Counted from the stretch's first letter, positions 51,182-60,614 are shown. The stretch is 64,000 bases of DNA from Streptomyces sp. CB02959 (GCF_002803155.1 NZ_NNBP01000008.1:124001-188000); one strand, 5' to 3'. Notes: generated by a model from the letters alone, not told the origin. Numbers and translations: made by a program.

Positions 51182-52030
51182 ATGCTGCGCATCGCTGTCC
51201 CCAACAAGGGTTCACTGTCCGAGCCTGCGTCGGCGATGCTCCATGAGGCCGGCTACCGCCAGCGCAAGGACCGCCGCGAACTGGTCCTGGTCGACGCCGA
51301 GAACGACGTCGAGTTCTTCTTCCTGCGCCCCCGCGACATCGCGGTCTACGTCGGCTCCGGGAAGCTCGACATCGGCATCACCGGCCGCGACCTGCTGCTG
51401 GACTCCGGCTCGCCGGCCGAGGAGATCCTCCAGCTCGGCTTCGCCGGCTCCACGTTCCGCTACGCCACCCGTCCCGGCACCGCCAAGGACGTCAGCGAGT
51501 TCGGCGGGATGACCATCGCCACCTCCTTCTCCGGCCTGGTCACCAAGCACCTCGCCGACAACGGGGTGGACGCCTCCGTCGTCCACCTCGACGGAGCGGT
51601 CGAGACGGCCATCCAGCTCGGCGTCGCCGAGATCATCGCCGACGTCGTGGAGACCGGCACCACCCTGCGCAACGCCGGCCTGGAGATCATCGGCGAGCCG
51701 ATCCTGAAGTCCGAGGCCGTGGTCATCCGCGGCACCGGAGCCCCGGACGACGACCCGAAGGTCCGCCAGTTCCTCCGCCGCATGCAGGGCGTCCTGGTGG
51801 CCCGCCGGTACGTGATGATGGACTACGACATCCGGGTCGACCAGGTCGAGAAGGCCGTGGCGCTCACCCCGGGTCTGGAGTCCCCGACCGTCTCCCCGCT
51901 GCACCACGAAGGCTGGGTCGCGGTCCGCTCCATGGTCCCGGCCAAGGACGCCCAGCGCATCATGGACGAGCTCTACGACCTCGGCGCCCGCGCGATCCTC
52001 ACCACCGGCATCCACGCCTGCCGGCTCTGA
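51182..52030 (+). CDS. hisG: ATP phosphoribosyltransferase (long form)
   Basis: First committed step of histidine synthesis. 282 residues with the C-terminal regulatory ACT-like domain (from about 205) of the long, histidine-inhibited form. MLRIAVPNKGSLSEPA, GKLDIGITGRDLLLDSG and the PRPP loop VVETGTTLRNAGL near 156-168 are visible. GAAA/AAAGGA before ATG 51182 serves as ribosome site. Confidence 0.97.
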   Translation: MLRIAVPNKGSLSEPASAMLHEAGYRQRKDRRELVLVDAENDVEFFFLRPRDIAVYVGSGKLDIGITGRDLLLDSGSPAEEILQLGFAGSTFRYATRPGTAKDVSEFGGMTIATSFSGLVTKHLADNGVDASVVHLDGAVETAIQLGVAEIIADVVETGTTLRNAGLEIIGEPILKSEAVVIRGTGAPDDDPKVRQFLRRMQGVLVARRYVMMDYDIRVDQVEKAVALTPGLESPTVSPLHHEGWVAVRSMVPAKDAQRIMDELYDLGARAILTTGIHACRL

Positions 52031-52075
52031 CGGACCGTAGCCAGCACTCCCACACCACCTGACGGAAGACGACAC

Positions 52076-52546
52076 GTGTCCGCGCCCGCGTCCCCCGCTC
52101 CCGCCCTGCCCGGCCTCCCGGTGACCTTCCGGCCGACCCGCACCCGGGCCGTCCTGTACACCGTGGGCATCGCCCAGCTCGCCGCGCTCACCGCGATCGC
52201 GGTGCTGCTGCCGGCGCTGAGCGGCGGCGAGCGGATCAGCTTCGTCTGCACGGGAGTGCTGGTGGGCGCCGTCCTCCTGCTGCTCGGCCGCCCCAGGGTG
52301 GTCGCACGGCAGGAGGGCGTCACGGTCGTCAACCTCACCACCCGACGCGACCTGGCCTGGGCCCAGGTCGTCCGCGTCAACCTCCGTGCCGGCGACCCCT
52401 GGGTCCATCTGGACCTCGCCGACGGCACCAGTCTGCCCGCGATGGGCATCCAGCCCGGCATCGCCCGGGACCAGGCCATCCGCGACGCCCGCGCCCTGCG
52501 CGACCTCGTCGAGACCCACGGTGCCGTCGACCACACGGCCCGATGA
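52076..52546 (+). CDS. Membrane protein with PH-like (bPH2) domain
   Basis: 156 residues. Two membrane segments (about 24-44 and 52-70) followed by VVARQEGVTVVNLTTRRDLAWAQVVRVNLRAGDPWVHLDLADG, a short beta-rich PH-like domain. Function unknown. GTG start 45 bases after hisG; probably on the same transcript. Confidence 0.75.
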   Translation: MSAPASPAPALPGLPVTFRPTRTRAVLYTVGIAQLAALTAIAVLLPALSGGERISFVCTGVLVGAVLLLLGRPRVVARQEGVTVVNLTTRRDLAWAQVVRVNLRAGDPWVHLDLADGTSLPAMGIQPGIARDQAIRDARALRDLVETHGAVDHTAR

Positions 52547-52718
52547 GCCTGCCCTAACGCGGGCCCCGCTGTTTACTCTGTTCTCCGGGGTGCGCCCGCG
52601 CCCCGCCCCTCCGTGGGACCCAACGACCCGAGGAGTGACTCCCTCCGGCAATGGACGGATCGTCCTGTAGTACCTGCGCCGCCCCTTCCGAACCCCCGCA
52701 TACGACGGAGGCGGCGGC

Positions 52719-54080
52719 ATGACCGGCCCCCTGCTGCTCCTCCTTGCGGCACTCGCACTGATCCTGGCCAACGGCTTCTTCGTGGCCGCCGAGTTCGGCC
52801 TCGTCACCGTCGAGAAGGCGGACGCCGAACGGGCCGCCGCCGACGGCGACCAACGGGCCGGCACCGTGGTCTCCGCACTGCGTGAACTCTCCTTCCAGCT
52901 CTCCGGCACCCAACTCGGCATCACCATCACCTCCCTGGTGGTCGGCATGCTCGCCGAGCCGGCGCTGGCCGAGCTGCTGTCCGGCCCGCTGCTCGCCCTG
53001 GGCCTGCCGCGGGGTGCCGTCCCGGGCATCGCGGTGGTCATCGGCATGCTGGTGGCCTCCGCCGTCCAGATGGTCATCGGCGAACTGGTGCCCAAGAACT
53101 GGGCGGTCTCCAAGCCGCTCCAGGTCGCCCGCTTCGTCGCCGGCCCCCAGGACGCGTTCTCCCGCTTCTTCCGGCCGGTGATCACCCTGCTGAACACCGT
53201 CGCCAACCGGCTGGTCCGCGCCCTCGGCGTGGAACCGACCGACGAACTGGCCTCCGCCCGCACCCCCGGCGAGCTGGTCTCGCTGGCCCGGCACTCCGCG
53301 CGGGCCGGGGCGATCGAGCAGGACACCGCGGACCTCTTCGTCCGCACCCTCTCGCTCGCCGACCTCACCGCGGAGAACGTGATGACGCCCCGCGTGCGGG
53401 TCAGCGCCCTCCAGGCGAACGCCACCGCGGAGGACGTCGTGAACCTCACCCGGGCCACCGGGCTCTCCCGCTTCCCCGTCTACCGCACCCGGCTCGACGA
53501 GATCGTCGGCATGGTGCACCTCAAGGACGCGCTGGCGGTCCCCGCGGAGGAGCGGCTGCGCATCCCGGCGGCCCGGATCGCGGTGTCGCCGCTGCTGGTG
53601 CCCGAGACGCTGCCGGTGCAGCCGCTGCTGGAGCGGCTGCGCAGCGAGCAGCCGATCGCCGTGGTCGTCGACGAGTACGGCGGCACCGCCGGCGTGGTGA
53701 CCCTGGAGGACATCATCGAGGAACTCGTCGGCGAGGTCCGCGACGAGCACGACCGGGTGGACCTGCCCGAACTGGGCCAGGCGCCGCCCGAGGACGGCCG
53801 CCCCGCGTGGGACGCCGACGGCGGCTGCCGGGTCGACACCCTGCGCAGGATCGGCCTGGACGCCCCCGAGGGCCCGTACGAGACGGTCGCGGGACTGGTC
53901 GCCCACATACTCGGCCGGATCCCGGCGCCCGGCGACACCGCGGAACTCGACGGCTGGCGGCTGCGGGTGCGGCTGGTGGCACACCACCGCGCCGAGCGGA
54001 TACGACTGGTCCGGCTGGCCCCCGTCGTCCCCGAGGCCGCCCGCGAGCGGGTCGTGGCCGGTGCGGAGGTGGCCCGATGA
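52719..54080 (+). CDS. DUF21/CBS/CorC_HlyC membrane protein (hemolysin family), first of a pair
   Basis: 453 residues. N-terminal DUF21 domain with four membrane spans (about 1-190), two CBS domains (about 215-335: VMTPRVRVSALQANATAEDV, IAVVVDEYGGTAGVVTLEDIIEELVGEV) and a C-terminal CorC_HlyC domain (WDADGGCRVDTLRRIGLDAPEG). Relatives (CorC/CNNM) move or sense magnesium. The stop overlaps the start of a shorter paralogue (ATGA). Confidence 0.9.
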   Translation: MTGPLLLLLAALALILANGFFVAAEFGLVTVEKADAERAAADGDQRAGTVVSALRELSFQLSGTQLGITITSLVVGMLAEPALAELLSGPLLALGLPRGAVPGIAVVIGMLVASAVQMVIGELVPKNWAVSKPLQVARFVAGPQDAFSRFFRPVITLLNTVANRLVRALGVEPTDELASARTPGELVSLARHSARAGAIEQDTADLFVRTLSLADLTAENVMTPRVRVSALQANATAEDVVNLTRATGLSRFPVYRTRLDEIVGMVHLKDALAVPAEERLRIPAARIAVSPLLVPETLPVQPLLERLRSEQPIAVVVDEYGGTAGVVTLEDIIEELVGEVRDEHDRVDLPELGQAPPEDGRPAWDADGGCRVDTLRRIGLDAPEGPYETVAGLVAHILGRIPAPGDTAELDGWRLRVRLVAHHRAERIRLVRLAPVVPEAARERVVAGAEVAR

Positions 54081-55207
54081 CCGTGGCCCAGCTCCTCTTC
54101 GCGGTCCTGCTCGTGCTCGCCAACGGCTTCTTCGTCGGCGCCGAGTTCGCCCTGGTCTCGGTCCGCCGCAGCCAGATCGAACCGCTCGCCACGATGGGCT
54201 CCAAGCGGGCCCGCCGGGTCCTGCACGGCCTGGAGAACCTGCCGCAGATGATGGCCGCCGCCCAGTTCGGCATCACCATCTGCTCCCTGACCCTCGGCGC
54301 GGTCGCCGAACCGACCGTCGCCCACCTGCTGGAGCCGGTCTTCGCGGCCGTCCGGCTGCCCGAGGCCCTGGTCCACCCCTTGGGCTATGCCATCGCCCTC
54401 GCCCTGGTGGTCTTCCTCCACCTGGTCATCGGCGAGATGGTCCCCAAGAACCTCGCGATGGCCGATCCCGAGAAGACCGCCCTGTGGTTCAGCCCCGGAC
54501 TGGTCGCCTTCGCCCGCCTGTGCCGACCGGTCACCGCGCTGCTCGGCGCCCTGGCCGGCGGTGTGCTGCGGCTCTTCGGAGTGGAGCCCAAGGACGAGGT
54601 CGAGGCGGTCTTCACCAGTGAGCAGCTCACCCACCTCGTCGAGGACTCCGGCCAGGCGGGCCTGCTCGACCCGGGCGAGCAGGAGCGGCTCTCCGACGCC
54701 CTGGAGCTCGGCAGCCGCCCGGTCACCGACGTACTCCTCGACCCCGCCGGGCTGATCACCGTCGAGCCGACGGTGACGCCCCGCCAGGTGGAGGCGCTGA
54801 CCGTACGGACCGGCTACTCCCGCTTCCCGGTATGCGCACCGGGCGGCGCCTACATGGGCTATCTGCACGTCAAGGACGTCCTGGACCTGGAGGACCGGGA
54901 CCGGGCGGTGCCGCAGCGGATCTGGCACCCGATGGCCACGCTGCGCGCCGAACTGCCCCTGGACGACGCCCTGACGGCGATGCGCCGGGCCGCCTCCCAC
55001 CTGGCCGCGGTCGCGGACCCCACCGGCCGGGTGCTCGGCCTGGTCGCGTTGGAGGACGTCCTGGAGATGCTGGTCGGCGAGGTCCGCGACCCCGCGCACC
55101 GGACGGAACCGCAGGCCGGTGCGGCGCCGCGGAAGGGGCCCGAGCGGGTCGGCGGGCCGCACGAGGAGGCGCCACTGGCGACCGAGGACCCCGCGCTGGC
55201 CGGCTGA
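54077..55207 (+). CDS. DUF21/CBS membrane protein, second of a pair
   Basis: 376 residues. Same N-terminal DUF21 (LLFAVLLVLANGFFVGAEFALVSVRRSQIE) and CBS architecture as its neighbour but the CorC_HlyC domain is replaced by a Pro/Glu/Ala-rich tail. The VLLDPAGLITVEPTVTPRQV segment replaces the MTPR motif of the first gene. The two probably form a heteromer. A 12-13 bp hairpin follows. Confidence 0.88.
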   Translation: MTVAQLLFAVLLVLANGFFVGAEFALVSVRRSQIEPLATMGSKRARRVLHGLENLPQMMAAAQFGITICSLTLGAVAEPTVAHLLEPVFAAVRLPEALVHPLGYAIALALVVFLHLVIGEMVPKNLAMADPEKTALWFSPGLVAFARLCRPVTALLGALAGGVLRLFGVEPKDEVEAVFTSEQLTHLVEDSGQAGLLDPGEQERLSDALELGSRPVTDVLLDPAGLITVEPTVTPRQVEALTVRTGYSRFPVCAPGGAYMGYLHVKDVLDLEDRDRAVPQRIWHPMATLRAELPLDDALTAMRRAASHLAAVADPTGRVLGLVALEDVLEMLVGEVRDPAHRTEPQAGAAPRKGPERVGGPHEEAPLATEDPALAG

Positions 55208-55227
55208 CCGCCGGACGGCCACGACGC

Positions 55228-55261
55228 CGTGGGGCGCGCCGGACCACCGGCGCGCCCCACG
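55228..55261. terminator. Terminator between convergent genes
   Basis: A 13-bp stem (CGTGGGGCGCGCC and its complement) with an 8-base loop, between the CBS pair and the convergent AAA gene. Confidence 0.75.
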
Positions 55262-55326
55262 CGTTTCCGGCCCCGGGGCCGGTCCGCGCTCACGGCCGGG
55301 CCAGATCCCGATCCAGCGGACGGTCC

Positions 55327-57228
55327 TCAGAGGTCCAGCCCCTTCGGCGGTGCCTGCGGATCCGGCCCGCGGCCCGAGAGCACCTCGCCGTAGGCCTGCA
55401 TCAGGTCCGGCAGGCGGAGGGTGGCGAGGTCGTCCCGGGTCGGGGTGCCCTGCCAGGTGGACAGCCGCAGATCGCGGTAGGCGCAGCTCTTCTCGTACAG
55501 GGTGCGCAGGAAGCGTCCGTTGCCCAGTTCGTCGATCCAGCCCTGCTCGACTACGTGGCCGTTGATGCTGCGCAGTTCGTCGCGGGCCTCCTCGTCCCAG
55601 CGGTCGCCGTTCTCCGCGGCCAGCACCTCGCCGATCTTGGTGAGTTCCAGCGGCCGGTAGCTGGGGAAGTCGACGCGGCTGGTGAACCGCGAGGACAGGC
55701 CGGGGTTGGCGGCCAGCAGCCGGTCCATGCCCTCGGGGTAGCCGGCCAGGATGACCACCAGCCGGTCGCGGTTGTCCTCGGCGCGCTTGAGCAGCACCTG
55801 GAGCGCCTCGTCGCCGTATGCGTCGCCCTTGCTGTAGCCGGAGTTGGACAGGCTGTACGCCTCGTCGACGAAGAGCACCCCGCCCAGCGCCGAGTCGATC
55901 AGCTCGTTCGCCTTGACCGCGGTCTGGCCGAGGAACTCGCCGACCAGATCGGCCCGTTGGGCCTCCACGAGATGGTCGCCGCCCAGCAGCCCCAGCGCGT
56001 AGAAGACCCGGCCGAGTATCCGGGCCACCGTGGTCTTGCCGGTCCCCGAGGGGCCGGAGAAGACGAAGTGCCGCTTCGGGGGCGCCACCGGCAGGCCCTG
56101 GCTCGCGCGCAGCCGGGCCATCCGCAGCTGCGCGGAGAGCGCCCGTACGTGGCGTTTGACCGGCTCCATGCCGACCATCCGCTCCAGCTCGGCCAGCGCC
56201 TTCTCCAGCAGCACCGGGTCGGCCGGCCCGGTGGGCAGGAGTTCGCCGCCGCGCCGTCCCGGTGCGGTGGTCTTGATGCGGGCCGCGCCGCCTTCCCCGG
56301 CGGGCGGGCCGGGCGGCTCGGCGGCCGGCCCGGCCGGCTCGTCGGCGAGCAGCAGCTCCCGGCCGTCCACCGGGTCCAGCGGCGCCAGCGGGTCGAGGTC
56401 GGCGCCGGCCTCCTGGGCCGGGCCCTGGGCGGAGACCGCCGCGAGGCCGGTGCCCTCGTCCAGGCCGTCCGCCTCCGCGATGGCGGCCAGCCGGGCCGCG
56501 GTGTCCATGAAGGTCGGGTCGACCCGGTGCACCGCGCGGTAGAGGGGGAGTGCGGCGGCGCTGCGGCCGGTGCCCTCGTAGGCGCGGGCGAGCCAGTAGC
56601 GCAGCTCCTTGCGCTGCGGTTGCTCGCTGCGGCAGCGCATCAGCGCCGCGGCCAGCAGCGGTTCGGCCTGCCCGTACATCTCCAGCCGTACCCGCGCCAT
56701 CCCGCCGAACAGCCCCGCCTCGATGCCCAGCACCGGATCGCCGAGCAGCGGTTCGGTGTGCCGGACGAGTTGGTCCCAGTCCTTGACGAGATAGGCGCGG
56801 CAGGCGTGCAGGAAGCGCACCTGGGGGTCGGTCTCCACCGGTGGGCAGCCGGCCAGCGCCTGGTCCAGTTCGGCGACGTGGCGGCCGTCGAGCCAGTGGG
56901 AGGCGTGCGCCAGCAGCAGGTCGCGGCCGGTCTCCAGGACGGGCTGGACCCACCAGCCCAGCCAGTACCAGGAGTTGAGGGAGCGTCGGTGCCGGGCGCG
57001 CTGTTCACCGAAGCGGTCCCGGTGCTGGTGCATCCGCAGCAGCGCCATGGCGGTGTCCGCGCGCAGCGCGTGCAGCCCGAGCCAGGCGTCGGCCATCGAC
57101 GGATCGAGGCGCACCGCGACCCGGAACTCCTCCTCGGCCTGGGGGTAGGCCCCCATGGTGTAGGCGTCGACCGCGCGTAGCCAGGCGAGTTCGGCCGGGG
57201 CGGGCGAACCCTGAGCGCCGACATCCAT
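55327..57228 (-). CDS. TPR-AAA ATPase of the CbxX/CfqX (EccA-like) family
   Basis: 633 residues. N-terminal tetratricopeptide-like helices (about 10-260, for example AYTMGAYPQAEEEFRVAVRLDP), a Pro/Ala/Gly linker (about 280-360), then a single AAA domain with Walker A FSGPSGTGKTTVARIL near 405, Walker B GVLFVDEAYSL and the sensor segment VILAGYPEGMDRLLAANPGLSSRF. This is the architecture of EccA of type VII secretion, but no Esx or EccB-E gene lies nearby. Start ATG 57228 is taken because GGGGGA precedes it; upstream frame to 57426 lacks family support. Confidence 0.88.
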   Translation of the reverse strand: MDVGAQGSPAPAELAWLRAVDAYTMGAYPQAEEEFRVAVRLDPSMADAWLGLHALRADTAMALLRMHQHRDRFGEQRARHRRSLNSWYWLGWWVQPVLETGRDLLLAHASHWLDGRHVAELDQALAGCPPVETDPQVRFLHACRAYLVKDWDQLVRHTEPLLGDPVLGIEAGLFGGMARVRLEMYGQAEPLLAAALMRCRSEQPQRKELRYWLARAYEGTGRSAAALPLYRAVHRVDPTFMDTAARLAAIAEADGLDEGTGLAAVSAQGPAQEAGADLDPLAPLDPVDGRELLLADEPAGPAAEPPGPPAGEGGAARIKTTAPGRRGGELLPTGPADPVLLEKALAELERMVGMEPVKRHVRALSAQLRMARLRASQGLPVAPPKRHFVFSGPSGTGKTTVARILGRVFYALGLLGGDHLVEAQRADLVGEFLGQTAVKANELIDSALGGVLFVDEAYSLSNSGYSKGDAYGDEALQVLLKRAEDNRDRLVVILAGYPEGMDRLLAANPGLSSRFTSRVDFPSYRPLELTKIGEVLAAENGDRWDEEARDELRSINGHVVEQGWIDELGNGRFLRTLYEKSCAYRDLRLSTWQGTPTRDDLATLRLPDLMQAYGEVLSGRGPDPQAPPKGLDL

Positions 57229-57726
57229 CCCGTCCCCCCACAAAACGTCCCCCCGTGGTGTTCCACCGGACGTGTGCCGGGCCGTGGGCCCAGGGCCTGG
57301 CAGGCCCTGGCCGAACCGGCGTGCGGCGGGCGGGAGTTGCCCTGCCACGCACCCGGGTCCGGATCCTGCGGTGGCACAGACTCGCATCGTACCTGCGCTG
57401 TCGGTGCAGGCCGTAGAGGGCGGCACGAGGTGGAAGCGGGGGGCGGGCGAGGGGGCGCATCGGCGCGAAGAAGGTGGTGACCCTGGGTGAGGGAAGTGAT
57501 GCGCGGCGAGCGCCGCGGAAGGTACTTTCGCACAGAACGAAGCCCCCGATCACGGGGGAACAACCGGGGGCTTCGCGTCTGCGGGCGGTCCGTTGAACCG
57601 CACATTGAGAACGTAAGTCCTGTACGCCCCCTAGGTCAAGCCGAGTTGGAGCACTCGGCGGGTCCCGGTCGGCAACTGTCGGCGTGTCAGCCAAGGTCGG
57701 CTACACAGGGTGAAATCCGGGCCCGG
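57229..57726. other. Gene-free region with one hairpin
   Basis: About 500 bases between the AAA gene and the kinase gene, both on the minus strand. A hairpin at 57539-57574 (GAAGCCCCCG and its complement, with a nested CGGGGG alternative) can end transcription of the kinase gene. I checked for tRNA features and saw none. Confidence 0.55.
57539..57574 (-). terminator. Hairpin downstream of the kinase gene
   Basis: Ten-base arms GAAGCCCCCG / CGGGGGCTTC around a 16-base loop. On the minus strand the stem is followed by GTTCTGTGCG. Confidence 0.55.
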
Positions 57727-58323
57727 TCACGTCCTGTCGGCCGGTCCCACGTGCACCTCGTACCCCATCTGTCCCTGGTGCACCAGGAGATCGGCGTGCG
57801 GTCGGGACGGATCCGCCGCGAAGTGCGCGCGCTCCGCCGGAATCCAGCCATCCCAGAACGCGGAGAGCCCTGGCCCGTCCCGGAGTTGGCCCCGTTCCCA
57901 TGAACGCTCGCTCGCCAGTTCCATCCAGAGCAGGCACGCGGTGTACGGCCGCAGTGCGCGCCGCCCGGTGCCCACGCCCTCGACCAGCACCACCGGCGCC
58001 GGCGCCAACTCCCGCACCTCCGCGAACTCCCGACGCACCCAGTCGTACACCTCGTAGCGCGCCGTCCCGCCCCGGGCCAGCGGCGCCAGCACCTGCTCCT
58101 GGAACCGGTCGCTCCAGGCGAACAGCTCCTCATGGGTTGCGAGGTCGTCGGTATGCACCACCGGGGCGCCGCCGAGCGCCTCGGCCAGCCGTCCGGCGAA
58201 CGTGCTCTTGCCGGAGCCCGCGTGCCCGTCCACCGCGATCAGCCGCACCGGGCCGCACGAGGGAGCCAGGGTGTGCAGCCGGGCGGCCAGCGAGGTCAGT
58301 ACGGGGTCCTGGACCGGTGTCAT
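57727..58323 (-). CDS. Uridine kinase-like P-loop protein
   Basis: 198 residues. LIAVDGHAGSGKSTFAGRLAEAL has the P-loop GHAGSGKST near 33-41, VVHTDDLATHEELFAW the acceptor-site Asp pair, and VVLVEGVGTGRRALRP a Walker B-like strand. Related to uridine kinase and adenylyl-sulfate kinase-like proteins; the true substrate is not evident. ATG 58323; GTGGG just upstream is a weak ribosome site. Confidence 0.8.
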   Translation of the reverse strand: MTPVQDPVLTSLAARLHTLAPSCGPVRLIAVDGHAGSGKSTFAGRLAEALGGAPVVHTDDLATHEELFAWSDRFQEQVLAPLARGGTARYEVYDWVRREFAEVRELAPAPVVLVEGVGTGRRALRPYTACLLWMELASERSWERGQLRDGPGLSAFWDGWIPAERAHFAADPSRPHADLLVHQGQMGYEVHVGPADRT

Positions 58324-58470
58324 CCCACCAGCGTACGCCAGTGGTCCACACCAATATTCGTGGCGCGACGCGCGTCGGACCGCCTTCCTAAGCCCGCCGG
58401 TAGCGGAGATAGTTGAGCCCACCCGCACAGTCCGCACCGCCATCCGTCCGCACCGACTGGGGGACCTCAT

Positions 58471-59853
58471 ATGACCAGCTCCGCGCCCCGGCGCACCGTC
58501 CTGGCCGCCGCGCTCGCCGCCGCGGCGGGTGCCGCCGCCCCCCTGGCCGCGGCCGCCGGCGAGCCCGGCCGCCGCCCCGCCCCACCGGCTCCCGCCGCCA
58601 CCCCCCGATCGAAGCGCCCCGTGGACTACCACGCCTGGACCACCGCCGCCGACTGGCGCCAGGGCACCGGCCACGGCACCCGCGTGGTGTCCGGCCCCCG
58701 CCCCGGCATCGGCCTCGCCCGCCCCGCCGGCACCACCGACTACCGCGACCCGCACACCGGCAAGACGGCCACCTGGGAATACGCCACCTGGACCAGCCCG
58801 GCGCACCGCCTCCCGGTCCCGGCCACCGAGGCCGTCGCCTCCTGGAACGCGCACACCCCCGCCGGCACCTGGATCGCCGTCGAACTGCGCGGCACGTACT
58901 CCGACGGCGGTCACACCCCCTGGTACGTCATGGGCCGCTGGACCGCGGGCGACGGCGAGACCGACATCCGGCGCACCTCCGTCGACGACCAGAAGGACGG
59001 CCGGAGCGCCGTCTCCACCGACACCTTCGCCGTCGACGACCCGTCGAGCGGCCTCCGGCTGGCCGCCTACGAACTCCGCCTCACCCTCTACCGCCGGCCC
59101 GGCAGCACCGACACCCCCACCGTCTGGCGCGTCGGCGCGATGGCCTCCGACCTCCCCGACCGCTTCGAGGTCCCGGCTTCGCCCCCCGGCCTCGTCGGGC
59201 GCGAACTGCGCGTCCCGCGCTACTCGCAGGAGATCCACAAGGGCCAGTACCCCCAGTACGACAACGGGGGAGAGGCGTGGTGCAGCCCCACCTCCTCGCA
59301 GATGATCATCGAGCACTGGGGCCGCCGCCCCACTCCGCAGCAGCTCTCCTGGGTCGACCCCTCCTACGCCGACCCCCAGGTCTGCCACGCCGCCCGCTAC
59401 ACCTTCGACTACCAGTACAACGGCTGCGGCAACTGGCCCTTCAACGCCGCCTACGCCGCCACCTACCACGACCTGCAGGGCATCGTCACCCGCCTCTCCT
59501 CCCTCACCGACGTCGAACACCTCGTCCACGCCGGCATCCCCGTCATCACCTCCCAGTCCTTCCTCAAGACCGAACTCGACGGCGCCGGCTACGGCACCGC
59601 CGGCCACCTGATGACCGTCATCGGCTTCACCAAGACCGGCGACGTCATCGCCAACGACCCGGCCTCCCCCGACGACCCCGCCGTCCGCCGCGTCTACAAG
59701 CGCCGGCAGTTCGAAAACATTTGGCTGAGGACGAAGCGGCACGACGACAAGGGGCAGGTCAAGAGCGGTAGCGGAGGTGTCTGCTACCTCTACTTCCCGA
59801 CTAAGCCGGCACCAACTCAGCACCGGGTACTCGCGGAGCTGGGAATCCGTTGA
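58471..59853 (+). CDS. Secreted C39-like (papain-fold) peptidase, 3' end replaced
   Basis: 460 residues. Signal with twin Arg (APRRTVLAAALAAAAGAAA), a beta-rich N-terminal domain, then a C39-like domain with Cys271 in GEAWCSPTSSQM, His379 in AGHLMTVIGF and Asn in IANDPASP. Up to about 59712 nearly every codon ends in G or C; the last 47 codons (from TTCGAAAACATTTGG on) have 13 codons ending in A or T. The frame is intact, so the gene was probably given a new 3' end by an integrating element. Confidence 0.88.
   Translation: MTSSAPRRTVLAAALAAAAGAAAPLAAAAGEPGRRPAPPAPAATPRSKRPVDYHAWTTAADWRQGTGHGTRVVSGPRPGIGLARPAGTTDYRDPHTGKTATWEYATWTSPAHRLPVPATEAVASWNAHTPAGTWIAVELRGTYSDGGHTPWYVMGRWTAGDGETDIRRTSVDDQKDGRSAVSTDTFAVDDPSSGLRLAAYELRLTLYRRPGSTDTPTVWRVGAMASDLPDRFEVPASPPGLVGRELRVPRYSQEIHKGQYPQYDNGGEAWCSPTSSQMIIEHWGRRPTPQQLSWVDPSYADPQVCHAARYTFDYQYNGCGNWPFNAAYAATYHDLQGIVTRLSSLTDVEHLVHAGIPVITSQSFLKTELDGAGYGTAGHLMTVIGFTKTGDVIANDPASPDDPAVRRVYKRRQFENIWLRTKRHDDKGQVKSGSGGVCYLYFPTKPAPTQHRVLAELGIR
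59705..59730. other. Putative attachment-site junction inside the C39 peptidase gene
   Basis: Position where codon usage of the peptidase gene changes abruptly, beside a convergent integrase remnant whose stop codon lies inside the peptidase gene. Elements that integrate into a gene's 3' end and restore it leave this pattern. No second copy of the site is visible within the window, so the exact core cannot be drawn. Confidence 0.4.
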
Positions 59854-60118
59854 GCATGTGCACCCCGAAGGTGGCCTCGATGACCTGACGACAGCGCTCG
59901 CTGCCGTCGAGGGCGAGGTGGCCGTACCGGTCCACCGTGATCTTGATGGAGCTGTGGCCCATCCAGCGCGAGACCTCGTGGATGGGCACACCGTTGCTCT
60001 GGGGCACGGTGGCCCGCTTGTGTCGGAGGTCGTGCGGGTTGTGGTCGGGAAGATCGAGGCGTTTGAGGGCGCGGTCCCAGGAGTTATGGAAAAGGCCGGG
60101 GTGGATCGTGCCTCCGGG
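59801..60118 (-). pseudogene. int: Tyrosine recombinase (integrase), C-terminal fragment
   Basis: About 105 residues match the end of phage-type integrases: NPHDLRHKRATVPQSNGVP with the box II Arg, VSRWMGHSSIKITVDRYGHL with the His and the catalytic Tyr, then CRQVIEATFG. The core-binding and N-terminal catalytic parts are missing: upstream of 60118 the frame continues without homology through a hairpin. The 3' end overlaps the convergent peptidase gene by 53 bases. Not expected to be active. Confidence 0.85.
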
Positions 60119-60126
60119 GTCACCCT

Positions 60127-60162
60127 GGAAAGGGCTTCCGACCTGCGGCGGAGGCCCTTTCC
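60127..60162. terminator. Hairpin at the broken end of the integrase fragment
   Basis: Fourteen-base arms (GGAAAGGGCTTCCG with one mismatch to its partner) and an 8-base loop, followed on the plus strand by GATCTTTCAGGGG. It lies exactly where integrase homology stops, so it marks a junction. Confidence 0.55.
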
Positions 60163-60614
60163 GATCTTTCAGGGGCTTCCTGTCTTGGGCGGCCGAAAGT
60201 CCCTCGAAACTCCCTCGGAAAGAGCTGAAAGTCCCTGAAAAATCCCAGAGGTGGGCCGCCTGGTCAGCTCTCCGAGCAGGCGATCCATGGGGGAGCCCAC
60301 TTGCCGCGCAGCTGGCCTCTCCCACCTTGGCCTGCGCGGAGAAAACGTCGCGGCGGCAAGCCGGACTCGCACGTCCCCGGACTCCTACGCCCGCCGTGAC
60401 GACGGCGGTGATCGTTATCAACTGCCATCCGGCCGAGCGCCGTCGGCCGCTGGGCTGGGCGTGCCGCTCGTGGATGGTTGCACGGCCCGGTCCATCGCGG
60501 CCGGGCAGGGCGTCTGGGATTCTCTCGACGGGCTGCGGTCGCAGCTGCAGGACCGCAGTTTCCGCCCGCTGCCGGTGCTTACGCCAACGACCTCCGTACT
60601 GCGATCTCCGTTGA
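60163..60614. other. Gene-free part of the accessory island
   Basis: Contains short GGGACTTTC-type repeats (minus strand, about 60180-60240) next to the integrase fragment, which could be arm-type or excision-related sites, and otherwise only chance reading frames. No protein recognised. Confidence 0.45.

Noticed and set aside
55327..57228. Type VII secretion locus
   Set aside because: Only an EccA-like ATPase is present; no WXG100, EccB, EccC, EccD or EccE genes in the window.
57229..57726. tRNA or small RNA gene near the GGGGGCTTCG hairpin
   Set aside because: No cloverleaf, T-loop or CCA-like end; the hairpin is adequately explained as a terminator.
57727..60123. 798-codon open frame on the minus strand opposite the C39 peptidase gene
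   Set aside because: It is the GC-rich antisense shadow of the peptidase gene joined to the kinase frame; only its last 198 codons are a real protein.
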